Below, in pieces: positions 25,811 to 34,811 of a DNA stretch of 64,000 nt. Made by a program: the position numbers and the translations under genes. Origin of the DNA: Streptomyces flavidovirens DSM 40150 (GTDB lineage: Bacteria > Actinomycetota > Actinomycetes > Streptomycetales > Streptomycetaceae); contig NZ_AUBE01000003.1 in NCBI RefSeq assembly GCF_000429085.1, positions 310,001 through 374,000 on the forward strand, read 5' to 3'. Numbering within the stretch: the stretch's first letter is position 1; every line of letters starts with the position of its first letter. The notes beneath the pieces were generated by a model. The model was given only the letters and a program-made list of their open reading frames with translations. It was not told where the DNA came from and did no database searches.

Positions 25811-25959
25811 TCACTGTCTGTGCCCCCGTGTCCGCCCGGACGAGGTCTTTGGCCGCTGTGTGATCGCACCGCTACTGTCTGCTCGCGCAGCTCCCGGTCC
25901 ATCGGTCCGCCCGCCCGGGCGGCAGGGGGCTGCACGCAGTGGAAGGAGTGCGGCTTCCT

Positions 25960-27036
25960 GTGGCGACCCACCGGCGTTCCTCACAGTCCGGCCTCACGCA
26001 GAGCGCCCGGGTCACGGTTCTGTCCGCTGCCGCGGCGACGGCGGCGGCAGCGCTCGTCGCGTCCCCGGCGAGCGCCGACCCCCACGACACGTCGTCCGCG
26101 GCCTCCGCCTCGGCCGCTTCACCGGCCACCGTCACGACCACCCGGGCGCGGGTCGACCGGCTCTTCGAGCAGGCCGAGCAGGCGACGGAGAGGTTCAACA
26201 AGGCCGACGAGCTCGCGGACCGGCTGCGCGAAGAGGTCGGCCAGGCCCAGGACATGGCCGCGCGCGGCCAGGAGCGCATCAACCACATGCGCGGTGCGCT
26301 CGGTGCGGTGGCGGGCGCCCAGTACCGGTCGGGCGGCCTGGACCCCGCCCTCGCCCTGCTGCTGTCCTCGAACCCCGACAGCTATCTCGCCAAGGCCGCG
26401 GCGCTCGACCGCATCGGCGCCCGTCAGGCGAGCGCCCTGCACGAACTGCGGGCCGCGCAGCGCAAGCTGGACCAGCAGCGCGCGGAGGCTTCCGTCAAGC
26501 TCGGCGAGCTGGAGCGCAGCCGGGCCGCCGTCGCCCGCCACAAGCGCACCGTCGAGCGCAAGCTCGCGGAGGCGCGGGAGCTGCTGAACTCGCTGCCGAA
26601 GGAGGAGCGTGAGGAGTTCGCCGGCCGGTCCTCGCGTTCCGGCGGGCGCGGTGAGACGCCGCCGCCCGCGCTGGGCGGGGCACCGGCCTCCTCGCGCGCG
26701 TCGGCGGCCGTGCTGGCGGCGCAGCGGGCGGTGGGGAAGCCGTACATCTGGGGCGCCAACGGCCCTTCGGGTTTCGACTGTTCGGGCCTCACCCAGTGGT
26801 CGTACGCACAGGCGGGCGTCTCCCTCCCGCGTACGTCGCAGGAGCAGCGGTACGCCGGACGGCAGGTCTCCCTGGAGCAGGCGCAGCCGGGGGACCTCGT
26901 GACGTACCGCGACGACGCCAGCCACGTCGGGATGTACGTGGGCAACGGCCAGGTGGTGCACGCGCCCTACCCGGGGGCCCCGGTGCGCTACGACCCGGTC
27001 GGCATGATGCCGGTCGCGTCGGTGACCCGGGTCTGA
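25960..27036 (+). CDS. Second secreted NlpC/P60 (C40) peptidoglycan endopeptidase
   Basis: 358 residues, paralogous to the preceding gene along its whole length: signal peptide (MATHRRSSQSG..., cleavage near SASA-D), coiled coil with VDRLFEQAEQATERFNKADE, and catalytic domain with Cys in SGFDCSGLTQWSY, His in ASHVGMYVG and His in VVHAPYPG. I chose the GTG at 25960 from alignment with the first copy; AAGGAG is 11 bases upstream. The linker before the catalytic domain is longer and Gly/Pro-rich. The tandem duplication probably allowed separate regulation or cleavage specificity. Confidence 0.92.
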   Translation: MATHRRSSQSGLTQSARVTVLSAAAATAAAALVASPASADPHDTSSAASASAASPATVTTTRARVDRLFEQAEQATERFNKADELADRLREEVGQAQDMAARGQERINHMRGALGAVAGAQYRSGGLDPALALLLSSNPDSYLAKAAALDRIGARQASALHELRAAQRKLDQQRAEASVKLGELERSRAAVARHKRTVERKLAEARELLNSLPKEEREEFAGRSSRSGGRGETPPPALGGAPASSRASAAVLAAQRAVGKPYIWGANGPSGFDCSGLTQWSYAQAGVSLPRTSQEQRYAGRQVSLEQAQPGDLVTYRDDASHVGMYVGNGQVVHAPYPGAPVRYDPVGMMPVASVTRV

Positions 27037-27103
27037 CCAGCGTCTGACCTGGGCCTGACCCGGGTCAGACCCGGTGCGCCGCCTTGCCCGTACGATCGGC
27101 AGG

Positions 27104-28336
27104 ATGGCAGGCAGGCGGCGCGGGGCTGGGTGGAAGCGGTGGACGGGGCCCGTCCTCGCCCTGCTTCTCTTGTCCGCGTGCACGACGCCGCGGGAACCCG
27201 CGGACACCGCTGCCCGCGACATCCGGCGGATGCTGGACAGCAGGGCGGCGGCCGTCGTCTCCGGCGACGAGGCGGCGTACCTGGCGTCGCTCGACCCGTC
27301 GGCGACGCGACTGCGGGCGGCGGAGCGCAGGGAGTTCGCGAACCTCGCCGACGTGCCGCTGCGCTCCTGGGAGTACCGGCTGACCGGCCTCGACCGTACG
27401 GGCGCGGGGCGCGCCACCGCGTCGGTCGAGCTGCGGTACCGGATCGCGGGTTACGACGAGGCGCCCATGAAGGTGAGGACGGCCGAGCGGCTGGACCTGA
27501 CGCGCCGGGACGGGCGCTGGTACGTCGCCGCCGAGCGGGCGGAGCGCGGCGGCGAGGGCCGGCTCTGGGACCAGGGCAAGGTCACGGCCGTACGCGGCGC
27601 ACGCAGCCTGGTCCTCGGCGTCGGCCAGGACGCGAAGCGGCTGCGCGGCATGGCGGACGCCGCCGACCGTGCGGTGCCGGCTGCCGGGCGGGCCTGGCCC
27701 GGACCATGGCCTCGCCGGCTGCTGATCCTGGTGCCGTCCTCGCTCGACGGCATGGGGGCGCTGCTGGGAGCTCCCGCGGACGGTTACCGGGGCATCGCGG
27801 CGGTCACGACGGCGAAAACGGGCGGTTCGGGCGCGGCGCCGGCGGACCGGGTGATCATCAACCCCGAGGCGTACGCGCTGCTCGGCGACTTCGGGCAGCA
27901 GTTCGTGCTCACCCACGAGTCCACGCATGTCGCCACCCGCGCCCACACCTCTGCCGCCACCCCGATGTGGCTCTCGGAGGGCTTCGCGGACTGGGCGGCG
28001 TACCGGGGGACGGGCCGCACGGCGGACCGGACGGCCCCTGAGCTCCAGCGATCCGTACGGGCGGGTGACCTGCCCGCGGCCCTCCCGGCCGACAAGGACT
28101 TCGGCTTCGCGGGGGACGCGGCGGCGCTGGCGCGCGCGTACGAGGGCGGATGGCTGGCGTGCGCGCTGATCGCGGAGGAGTGGGGCGAGGAGAAGCTGCG
28201 GGCCTTCTACCGTGCGGTGGGCGGGCAGGGGCGGCGGGCGGGCGCGGTGGAGAAGGCGATGCGGGACGTGCTGGACACGACGCCGGAGGACTTCACGGTG
28301 AGGTGGCGGGAGTACGCGCGCCAGCGACTGGCGTGA
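27104..28336 (+). CDS. Lipoprotein with HExxH zinc-metalloprotease motif
   Basis: 410 residues. The signal peptide ends in LLLLSAC, a lipobox. An alpha-beta domain (about 30-160) resembles NTF2/SnoaL-like accessory folds. The C-terminal half has LTHESTHVAT (HExxH) followed about 20 residues later by WLSEGFADW, whose Glu is the likely third zinc ligand, giving a gluzincin (peptidase MA) site. It probably acts at the outer membrane face. The ATG at 27104 lies 7 bases after TACGAT (27091-27096), a -10 element, and lacks a ribosome-binding site, so the mRNA is probably leaderless. It follows two wall hydrolases. Confidence 0.82.
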   Translation: MAGRRRGAGWKRWTGPVLALLLLSACTTPREPADTAARDIRRMLDSRAAAVVSGDEAAYLASLDPSATRLRAAERREFANLADVPLRSWEYRLTGLDRTGAGRATASVELRYRIAGYDEAPMKVRTAERLDLTRRDGRWYVAAERAERGGEGRLWDQGKVTAVRGARSLVLGVGQDAKRLRGMADAADRAVPAAGRAWPGPWPRRLLILVPSSLDGMGALLGAPADGYRGIAAVTTAKTGGSGAAPADRVIINPEAYALLGDFGQQFVLTHESTHVATRAHTSAATPMWLSEGFADWAAYRGTGRTADRTAPELQRSVRAGDLPAALPADKDFGFAGDAAALARAYEGGWLACALIAEEWGEEKLRAFYRAVGGQGRRAGAVEKAMRDVLDTTPEDFTVRWREYARQRLA

Positions 28337-28764
28337 CGCGCATCTCGCGGCTCCGCCGCGGGTCGGCCCCAGACCCCGGCCCTCAAGCACCGGGCGGGGC
28401 TGATCTTTCGGGGGTGGACGGCGTGCGGGGATGGGGCCGGGGCCTCGGTTTTCGAGCGCCGGACGGGGTGGATTTGTGGTGTGCGGCGAGCTCTGAGCTC
28501 AGCTGCGATATCCAGTTCGTCCGGGGGTCTGGGGGCTGCCCCCCCCCGCACGCGGCGGAGCCGCAAGTGTCACAGCGGGAAGGGGCGGCGTGGCGGAAGG
28601 CTCCGCAGGAAACGGCAGGCGGTGCGCCACGACGGCAGCGGCTTCGGCTCCTGGCTCGCCCCCGCCACTGCGCCGGGGCGACGCGGCGGGGCAGGGGAGA
28701 AGCTCCGTAGGGCACAGCGGGGGGCGCGTGCCTACGGCGCCAGGGCACAGCGGGGGCGCGTGCC
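28337..28764. repeat. Gene-free region with dispersed palindromic repeats and a 33-bp tandem duplication
   Basis: This 428-bp convergent gap holds modules that recur at 44.6 and 53.8 kb: a GCGGCTCCGCCGCG-type inverted repeat (CGGCTCCGCCG near 28350, CGGCGGAGCCG near 28552), GAGCGCCGGACGGG, and GGGAAGGGGCGG. Near its end a 33-bp sequence starting AGGGCACAGCGGGG occurs twice in tandem (28709-28741 and 28742-28774); the second copy includes the stop codon of the GT87 gene. I see no coding sequence. Confidence 0.6.
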
Positions 28765-30015
28765 CTACGGCGCCAGTTGCTTCGGCTTCTCGGCAGCGCC
28801 CGCCCGCTGCGCCGGCAGCGCGCCCGCGTCGTCGCCGCGCGGGCCGGCCACCGTGTCCTGCCACAGCCGGCGGCAGGCGGTCAGCGTCGCCGCCACCAGC
28901 AGCCCGTTGCGCACCACCAGCAGCAGCACGCCGAGCCCGTCGCTCCGCACGACGTGCGAGAACCACACCGGGAACTCCAGGAACGTGACCCCGGTCGCGG
29001 CCAGCACCAGCAGCGCGGGCCGCACCATCCGGCTGCTCCGGAAGACCAGGCAGACGGCGCCCAGGCCGACCAGCCACACCAGGTACTGCGGGCTGATCAC
29101 CCGGCTCGTCGTGGTGAACAGCAGGACCGCGGCGAAGGCCGCGTCACACGGCGTTGACGCCCGGAACCCGCCTGCCCGCACCCGCCACACCAGCAGCCAC
29201 CCGAAGGCGAGCGCCGTCAGCCCCATCGCCGCCGTGCTGACCAGCGGCACGTACGGGCCGACGAACTCCACCGAGCCGTAGTTCAGCAGCACCTCGCCCC
29301 GCCAGCCGAAGTGCCGGGCCACATGGAACACAAGAGCGCCGAGCGACTCGACCTCGGTGCCCCGGTCGCGCTGGAAGGTGAGGAACGCGAGCGCCCCCGG
29401 CATCGTGGCGCAGAACACCACCACCAGCCCACCCCCGGCCACGGCCGCCGCCGTCCACGCGGCGCGGGTCCGGCGCCCGCGCATCGTGCCGACGAGCAGC
29501 AGCACCGGCCACACCTTCAGGAGCGCTCCGAAGCCGGCGAGCGCCCCCAGGACACGCGGACGGCGCGCCCCCGCCAGCAGGGCCGCGACAGCGACCCCGG
29601 TGACCATCACGTCGTAGCGCGCGTACGCCGTCGGGCCCAGCAGCGGCACACCCGCCACCCACACCCACGCGCCCGCGAGCCGCTTGCCGGGGCGCTGTCC
29701 GGCGTACAGCAGCAGGCCGGTGACCAGCGCGTCCGCCAGGCACGCCAGGACGAAGAAGGCCGTCGCGTAGCCCAGGAACGGCAGCAGAGCGGGGGAGAGG
29801 ACCGCGAGGGCGGCCGCGGGCGGGTACTGCCAGGTGATGTCGTCCAGCGGGAAGGTGCCGGTCCGCAGGATCTCGTACCAGCCCTGGTAGATCACCGAGA
29901 CGTCGCTCGTGACGTCGGGGCCGGGCACGGACAGCACCTTGAAGACGCACAGCAGCAGCACGGTCCTGGTGAGCACCCACACCGCGATGGGCTTTGTGCT
30001 GGCTGCGCCCGTCAT
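28765..30015 (-). CDS. GT87 (DUF2029) integral membrane mannosyltransferase candidate
   Basis: About 416 residues with ten or more predicted helices (VLTRTVLLLCVFK, AAALAVLSPALLPFLGYA, FFVLACLADALVTGLLLYA). An Asp in the first extracytoplasmic loop (ITWQYPPAAALAV region) is typical of polyprenol-phosphate-dependent GT-C enzymes. In mycobacteria the DUF2029 protein Rv2181 adds alpha-1,2-mannose to lipomannan and lies near pimB, as here. Substrate in Streptomyces is uncertain. I prefer the ATG at 30015 (GAGG 5 bases upstream); an earlier ATG at 30054 has no ribosome-binding site. It is divergent from the PimB-like gene. Confidence 0.82.
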   Translation of the reverse strand: MTGAASTKPIAVWVLTRTVLLLCVFKVLSVPGPDVTSDVSVIYQGWYEILRTGTFPLDDITWQYPPAAALAVLSPALLPFLGYATAFFVLACLADALVTGLLLYAGQRPGKRLAGAWVWVAGVPLLGPTAYARYDVMVTGVAVAALLAGARRPRVLGALAGFGALLKVWPVLLLVGTMRGRRTRAAWTAAAVAGGGLVVVFCATMPGALAFLTFQRDRGTEVESLGALVFHVARHFGWRGEVLLNYGSVEFVGPYVPLVSTAAMGLTALAFGWLLVWRVRAGGFRASTPCDAAFAAVLLFTTTSRVISPQYLVWLVGLGAVCLVFRSSRMVRPALLVLAATGVTFLEFPVWFSHVVRSDGLGVLLLVVRNGLLVAATLTACRRLWQDTVAGPRGDDAGALPAQRAGAAEKPKQLAP

Positions 30016-30113
30016 GACCGCCTCGTCCGTTTCCTGCAGGGCTGAGGGAGACATGATGCAGGGCCCCGGCCGCGCGAGCCAAGGAGCTGGGCCGTTCGGT
30101 ACTGTCGGCGGCG

Positions 30114-31268
30114 ATGCACAAGACCTTGATCGTGACCAATGACTTTCCGCCCCGCCCCGGCGGCATCCAGGCGTTCCTGCACAACATGGCGCTGCGCCTG
30201 GACCCCGAGCAGCTCGTCGTCTACGCCTCCACCTGGAAGCGCGGCAGCGAGGGCGCGGAGGCGACCGCCGCCTTCGACGCCGAGCAGCCGTTCACCGTCG
30301 TACGCGACCGGACGACGATGCTGCTGCCGACGCCGCGCGTCACCCGGCAGGCGGCCGGGCTGCTGCGCGAACACGGCTGTACGTCCGTGTGGTTCGGGGC
30401 GGCCGCGCCGCTCGCGCTGATGGCTCCCGCACTGCGCAAGGCGGGCGCGAATCGGATCGTCGCCACCACGCACGGCCACGAGGCGGGCTGGGCCCAGCTT
30501 CCCGCCTCCCGGCAACTGCTGCGCAGGATCGGCGAGGGTACGGACACGATCACCTATCTCGGTGAGTACACGCGCTCCCGGATCGCGGCCGCCCTCACGC
30601 CGCAGGCCGCCGCGCGCATGGTCCAGCTGCCGCCGGGCGTCGACGAGAAGACCTTCCACCCGGCCTCCGGCGGCGACGCCGTGCGCGAGCGGCTGGGGCT
30701 CACCGACCGGCCTGTGGTGGTGTGCGTGTCCCGCCTGGTGCCCCGCAAGGGCCAGGACACGCTGATCCTCGCGATGCCCCGCATCCTGCGCGAGGTGCCC
30801 GACGCGGTGCTGCTCGTCGTCGGGGGCGGACCGTACGCCGGGGAGCTGAAGAAGCTGGCCGCCGAGACCGGCGTCACGGACTCGGTGCGCTTCACCGGGC
30901 CCGTGCCGTGGGAGGAGCTGCCGGCGCACTTCGGCGCGGGTGACGTCTTCGCGATGCCGTGCCGTACGCGCCGGGGCGGGCTCGATGTCGAAGGGCTCGG
31001 CATCGTCTACCTGGAGGCGTCGGCGACCGGACTGCCCGTGGTCGCGGGCGACTCGGGCGGGGCGCCCGACGCCGTACTCGACGGGGAGACCGGCTGGGTG
31101 GTGCGCGGTGGGCCCGCGGCGGTCGCCGCCGACGAGTCGGCAGACCGGATCGTCACGCTGCTGCGTGACCCGGAGCTGCGGCGGCGAATGGGGGAGCGGG
31201 GCCGGGAGTGGGTCGAGGAGAGGTGGCGCTGGGACTTGCTGGCGGAGAAACTCAAAACGCTGCTGTGA
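30114..31268 (+). CDS. pimB: GT4 glycosyltransferase, PimB-like mannosyltransferase
   Basis: 384 residues of GT-B fold. The N-terminal domain has TNDFPPRPGGIQAFLHNM; the C-terminal nucleotide-sugar domain has VCVSRLVPRKGQD, VGGGPYAGELKKLA and the E-x7-E motif in EGLGIVYLEASATGLPVVAG. It closely resembles corynebacterial and mycobacterial PimB (Rv2188c), which adds the second mannose to phosphatidylinositol mannoside using GDP-mannose. The GT87 and FadD neighbours match the mycobacterial locus. TACTGT (30100-30105) lies 8 bases before the ATG, suggesting a leaderless or near-leaderless mRNA. Function as PimB in Streptomyces is inferred. Confidence 0.88.
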   Translation: MHKTLIVTNDFPPRPGGIQAFLHNMALRLDPEQLVVYASTWKRGSEGAEATAAFDAEQPFTVVRDRTTMLLPTPRVTRQAAGLLREHGCTSVWFGAAAPLALMAPALRKAGANRIVATTHGHEAGWAQLPASRQLLRRIGEGTDTITYLGEYTRSRIAAALTPQAAARMVQLPPGVDEKTFHPASGGDAVRERLGLTDRPVVVCVSRLVPRKGQDTLILAMPRILREVPDAVLLVVGGGPYAGELKKLAAETGVTDSVRFTGPVPWEELPAHFGAGDVFAMPCRTRRGGLDVEGLGIVYLEASATGLPVVAGDSGGAPDAVLDGETGWVVRGGPAAVAADESADRIVTLLRDPELRRRMGERGREWVEERWRWDLLAEKLKTLL

Positions 31269-31499
31269 CGTCGGCGGGGCGGCGCCCAGCTGGCGCTACC
31301 GCCGGCGTGGCCACTGACGACGGGGCCTGAGGGGACCGCATCGCCGCCGTCAAGGCCCTGCGGCACCCTGACGGCCGGCATCGGCGCGGGCGCTCACGTC
31401 GCCTCCCTCGGCCGACAGGGCAGAGCGGCACTGCGGCCCTGGGGCAGTGGGGCAGTGGGGCACTGGGGTGCCGTGAGGCCGGCGCGCCGCTCCGCCCGA

Positions 31500-31920
31500 C
31501 TCACCAGCCGTCCGAACCGCCGTCATCGCGCATCCGCCCGCGGTGGCAGCAGCCTCGCCGTAGTGGCGGGCCTCCTCGCGGCGTTCGCCGTCGAGTGCGC
31601 CGCCGCGTGACGCGGCCGCGCCGCCACCGCGCGCGGTGCGCGATGACGGCGGCTTTGCGGGCTCCGGTCCGGCTGGCCGCCGCCGCGTGCGGTGCGTGAT
31701 GACGGCGGCTTGCGGGGCTCCGGCCTGGCTGGCCGCCACCGCGCGCGGTGCGCGATGACGGCGGGGCCGAGCACCGGTCCGGCTGGCCCCGCCGCGCGGT
31801 GGGCGATGACGGCGGCTTTGCGGGCTCCGGTGCGGCTGGCTCCCGCCGCGCGCGGTGCGCGATGACCGCGGCCCTGCGGGCTCCGGTCCGGCCGGCGGAC
31901 CACCGCACGCCATGACCGTC
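31500..31920. repeat. Array of about six 50-56-bp tandem repeats with an inverted copy
   Basis: The landmark GATGACGGCGG or a close variant recurs at 31642, 31698, 31754, 31805, 31861 and 31912, giving spacings of 56, 56, 51, 56 and about 51 bp. The shared unit runs GCGCGGTGCGCGATGACGG then CGGGCTCCGGTCCGGCTGGC. An inverted copy (CCGTCATCGCGCA) lies near 31520. Because 56 is not a multiple of 3, each unit shifts frame, so the array is noncoding. The region 31269-31499 upstream also lacks a gene. It lies between the convergent ends of pimB and the FadD gene. Confidence 0.7.
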
Positions 31921-31922
31921 CG

Positions 31923-33719
31923 TCAGCCCCGGTAAATCGCCTCGATCTCGTCGGCGAAGTCCTTCGCCACCACATTGCGCTTCAGCTTGAGCGAGGGCGT
32001 GATGTGACCCGCCTCCTCGGTGAACTGCGTCGGCAGCACCCGGAACTTCCGCACCGATTCCGCCTTCGACACCGCGGCGTTCCCGTCGTTCACCGCCTGC
32101 TGGACGACCGCGAGCAGCTCCGCGTCCTCGCGCAGCGAGGCCGCGGTCGAACCGGCCGGCTTGCCGTTCTCGGCGGACCAGCGGCCGAGGAAATCCTCGT
32201 CCAGAGTGACGAGCGCGCCGACGAACGGCCGCCCGTCGCCCACCACCATGCACTCCGCGATCAGCGCATGCGCGCGGATGCGGTCCTCGATGACGGCCGG
32301 GGCCACGTTCTTGCCGCCCGCCGTGACGATGATCTCCTTCTTGCGGCCGGTGATCGCGAGGTAGCCGTCCTCGTCGAGCGTGCCGATGTCACCGGTGTGG
32401 AACCAGCCGTCGGTCAGCGCGTCGGCGGTGGCCGTCTCGTTCTTCCAGTACCCCGAGAAGAGATGCTCGCCGTGCAGCAGCACCTCACCGTCGTCCGCGA
32501 TCCGCACGACCGACCCCGGCAGCGGCTGGCCGACCGTACCGATCTTCTGCCGGTCCCACGGGTTGAACGCGGTGGCCGCGCACGACTCCGTCAGGCCGTA
32601 CCCCTCAAGCACCGTGAAGCCGATGCCGCGGAAGAAGTGGCCGAGGCGCTCGCCCAGCGGGGCGCCGCCGGAGATCGCGTGCTCGCCGCGGCCGCCGAGC
32701 ACCGCGCGCAGCTTGCTGTAGACCAGCTTGTCGAAGAGCTTGTGCTTCAGCCTCAGGCCGAAGGACGGGCCCTGCGGGGTGCCCATCGCGCGGCTGTAGG
32801 CGATGGCGGTGTCCGCGGCCTTGTCGAAGATCTTGCCCTTGCCGTCCGCCTGCGCCTTGGCGCGCGCCGAGTTGTACACCTTCTCGAAGACACGCGGCAC
32901 GCCGAGGATCAGCGTCGGCCGGAAGGCGGCGAGCTCGTCGGTGAGGTTCTTGATGTCCGGTACGCAGCCGAGCTTGATCGGCGCCATGACCGACGCCACC
33001 TCGACCAGCCGGCCGAAGACGTGTGCGGCCGGCAGGAAGAGCAGCACCGAGCACTCGCCGGTACGGAACAGCGGCTTCAGGCGCTCGACGACATTGCCGC
33101 ACTCCGCGAAGAAGCTGCGGTGCGTCAGCACACAGCCCTTGGGGCGGCCGGTCGTACCCGAGGTGTAGACGATCGTGGCCGGGTCGTCCGCCTTGGCGCT
33201 CGTGCTGCGCTCGTCGACCGTCTCTTCGGTGACCTCGGCGCCCGAGCCGCACAGCTGCTCCACGGCGCCCTGGTCGATCTGCCACACGTGCCGCAGGGCG
33301 GGCAGCCGGTCGCGTACGGACTCGACGGCGGCGGCGTGCGCGTCGCTCTCGACGATCACGGCGACCGCGCCGGAGTCGCCCAGGATCCACTGCGTCTGCT
33401 CGGCGGAGCTGGTCTCGTACACCGGCACGGTCACCGCGCCCGCGCTCCAGATCGCGAAGTCCATCTGCACCCACTCGTAACGGGTACGGGACATCAGGGC
33501 GACCCGGTCGCCCGGCTGCACGCCGGCGGCGATCAGGCCCTTGGCGGCGGCGCGGACCTCGGCGAGGAACTCGGTGGCGGTGACATCCGTCCAGGCACCC
33601 GCGACCTTGCGGCTCATGACCGCCACATCTGGGTGCTGCGTGGCGTTGCGGCGGATGAGATCTGTCAGGTTGCCGTCCGAGGGGACCTCGTACAGGGCCG
33701 GAAGGCTGAACTCGCGCAA
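31923..33719 (-). CDS. Long-chain fatty-acid CoA ligase (FadD15-like)
   Basis: 598 residues of the adenylate-forming superfamily. The AMP-binding motif TIVYTSGTTGRPKGCVLTHR, GYGLTESCAATAFNPWD, the GWFHTGDIGTLDEDGYL motif and the C-terminal lysine region KRNVVAKDF are visible. It activates fatty acids as acyl-AMP and then acyl-CoA for membrane lipid synthesis or degradation. The mycobacterial homologue is FadD15 (Rv2187), beside pimB. The start is TTG at 33719 with GAGGAG 8 bases upstream. A GTGCTCA-N6-TGAGCAC palindrome lies 70 bases upstream and may control it. Confidence 0.93.
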   Translation of the reverse strand: MREFSLPALYEVPSDGNLTDLIRRNATQHPDVAVMSRKVAGAWTDVTATEFLAEVRAAAKGLIAAGVQPGDRVALMSRTRYEWVQMDFAIWSAGAVTVPVYETSSAEQTQWILGDSGAVAVIVESDAHAAAVESVRDRLPALRHVWQIDQGAVEQLCGSGAEVTEETVDERSTSAKADDPATIVYTSGTTGRPKGCVLTHRSFFAECGNVVERLKPLFRTGECSVLLFLPAAHVFGRLVEVASVMAPIKLGCVPDIKNLTDELAAFRPTLILGVPRVFEKVYNSARAKAQADGKGKIFDKAADTAIAYSRAMGTPQGPSFGLRLKHKLFDKLVYSKLRAVLGGRGEHAISGGAPLGERLGHFFRGIGFTVLEGYGLTESCAATAFNPWDRQKIGTVGQPLPGSVVRIADDGEVLLHGEHLFSGYWKNETATADALTDGWFHTGDIGTLDEDGYLAITGRKKEIIVTAGGKNVAPAVIEDRIRAHALIAECMVVGDGRPFVGALVTLDEDFLGRWSAENGKPAGSTAASLREDAELLAVVQQAVNDGNAAVSKAESVRKFRVLPTQFTEEAGHITPSLKLKRNVVAKDFADEIEAIYRG

Positions 33720-33789
33720 GACTGCTGCTCCTCATCGGGCGCCGGCGCCACGTCGGTGTGCGCGTCGGTTGCGGTCCAAGACCGGGCAG

Positions 33790-33809
33790 GTGCTCAGTGG
33801 GGTGAGCAC
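33790..33809. promoter_or_regulatory. Palindromic operator candidate upstream of the FadD gene
   Basis: GTGCTCA-GTGGGG-TGAGCAC has perfect 7-bp arms and is nested inside a looser repeat (CCGGGCAG at 33783; CTGCCCGG at 33817). It lies in the 278-bp divergent gap between the ligase (start 33719) and the phosphoesterase (start 33998). The arm length and spacing suit a TetR-family site, by inference. Confidence 0.45.
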
Positions 33810-33997
33810 GGTTGGACTGCCCGGACGTTACCCACCAGTAGTCGGTTCCCGATAGGGGGTTCCGGCCAGATGTTCGCTGCGTCACACGCGGTGGCGGTGC
33901 TTCGCGCAGACTAGTGCAACTACGCCGAGACCGGGAAGTAACCGCAGGTCCGGCCCCCTCTACCCAGGCGGGACCGCGGCGTCCTAGGGTGATCGGC

Positions 33998-34759
33998 ATG
34001 CGAGTGCATGTGGTCAGCGACGTACACGGGAACGCCAGGGATCTGGCCAGGGCGGGGGACGGCGCCGACGCGCTCGTGTGCCTCGGTGACCTGGTGCTCT
34101 TCCTCGACTACGCCGATCACTCGCGGGGCATCTTCCCCGAACTCTTCGGCACCGAGAACGCCGACCTCATCGTCGAGCTGCGCACCGCCCGCCGCTTCGA
34201 GGAGGCCAGGGAACTCGGCCGCAGGCTGTGGGCGGGCGTCGACCGCGCGGCCGCCACCGAAGCGGCGGTCCGCAAGCAGTACGCCGAGCTCTTCGCGGCG
34301 TTCCCCACCCCCACGTACGCCACGTACGGCAACGTCGACATGCCGCCGCTGTGGTCCGAGTACGCCCTGCCCGGCACCACCGTCCTCGACGGCGAGCGCG
34401 TCGAGATCGGCGGCCGCGTCTTCGGCTTCGTCGGCGGCGGGCTCAGGACACCGATGCGTACGCCCTACGAGATCGACGACGAGGAGTACGCCGCCAAGGT
34501 CGAGGCGCTGGGCGAGGTCGACGTGCTGTGCTCGCACATCCCGCCCGAGGTCCCCGAGCTCGTGTACGACACCGTCGCCCGCCGGTTCGAGCGCGGCAGC
34601 CGGGCCCTGCTGGACGCGATCCGCAAGACCCGCCCCCGATACGCCCTCTTCGGCCACGTCCACCAGCCGCAGGCCCAGCGCATGCGCGTCGGCGCCACGG
34701 AATGCGTGAACGTCGGCCACTTCGCCTCCACCGGCCGCCCCTGGGCCCTGGAGTGGTGA
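33998..34759 (+). CDS. Metallophosphoesterase (calcineurin-like)
   Basis: 253 residues with all metal motifs: SDVHGN (residues about 7-12), CLGDLV, TYGNVDMP, CSHIPPE and LFGHVHQPQ. These coordinate two metal ions for hydrolysis of phosphomonoesters, diesters or nucleotides; the substrate is unknown. The frame is open back to 33914, but I chose the ATG at 33998. TAGGGT (33985-33990) lies exactly 7 bases before it with no ribosome-binding site, the pattern of a leaderless mRNA. Confidence 0.9.
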   Translation: MRVHVVSDVHGNARDLARAGDGADALVCLGDLVLFLDYADHSRGIFPELFGTENADLIVELRTARRFEEARELGRRLWAGVDRAAATEAAVRKQYAELFAAFPTPTYATYGNVDMPPLWSEYALPGTTVLDGERVEIGGRVFGFVGGGLRTPMRTPYEIDDEEYAAKVEALGEVDVLCSHIPPEVPELVYDTVARRFERGSRALLDAIRKTRPRYALFGHVHQPQAQRMRVGATECVNVGHFASTGRPWALEW

Positions 34760-34811
34760 GCCCGGAGCGGTGAATTGCGGCCCGGCCGGTCGCGGTAGCC
34801 TTCACGCGGAC

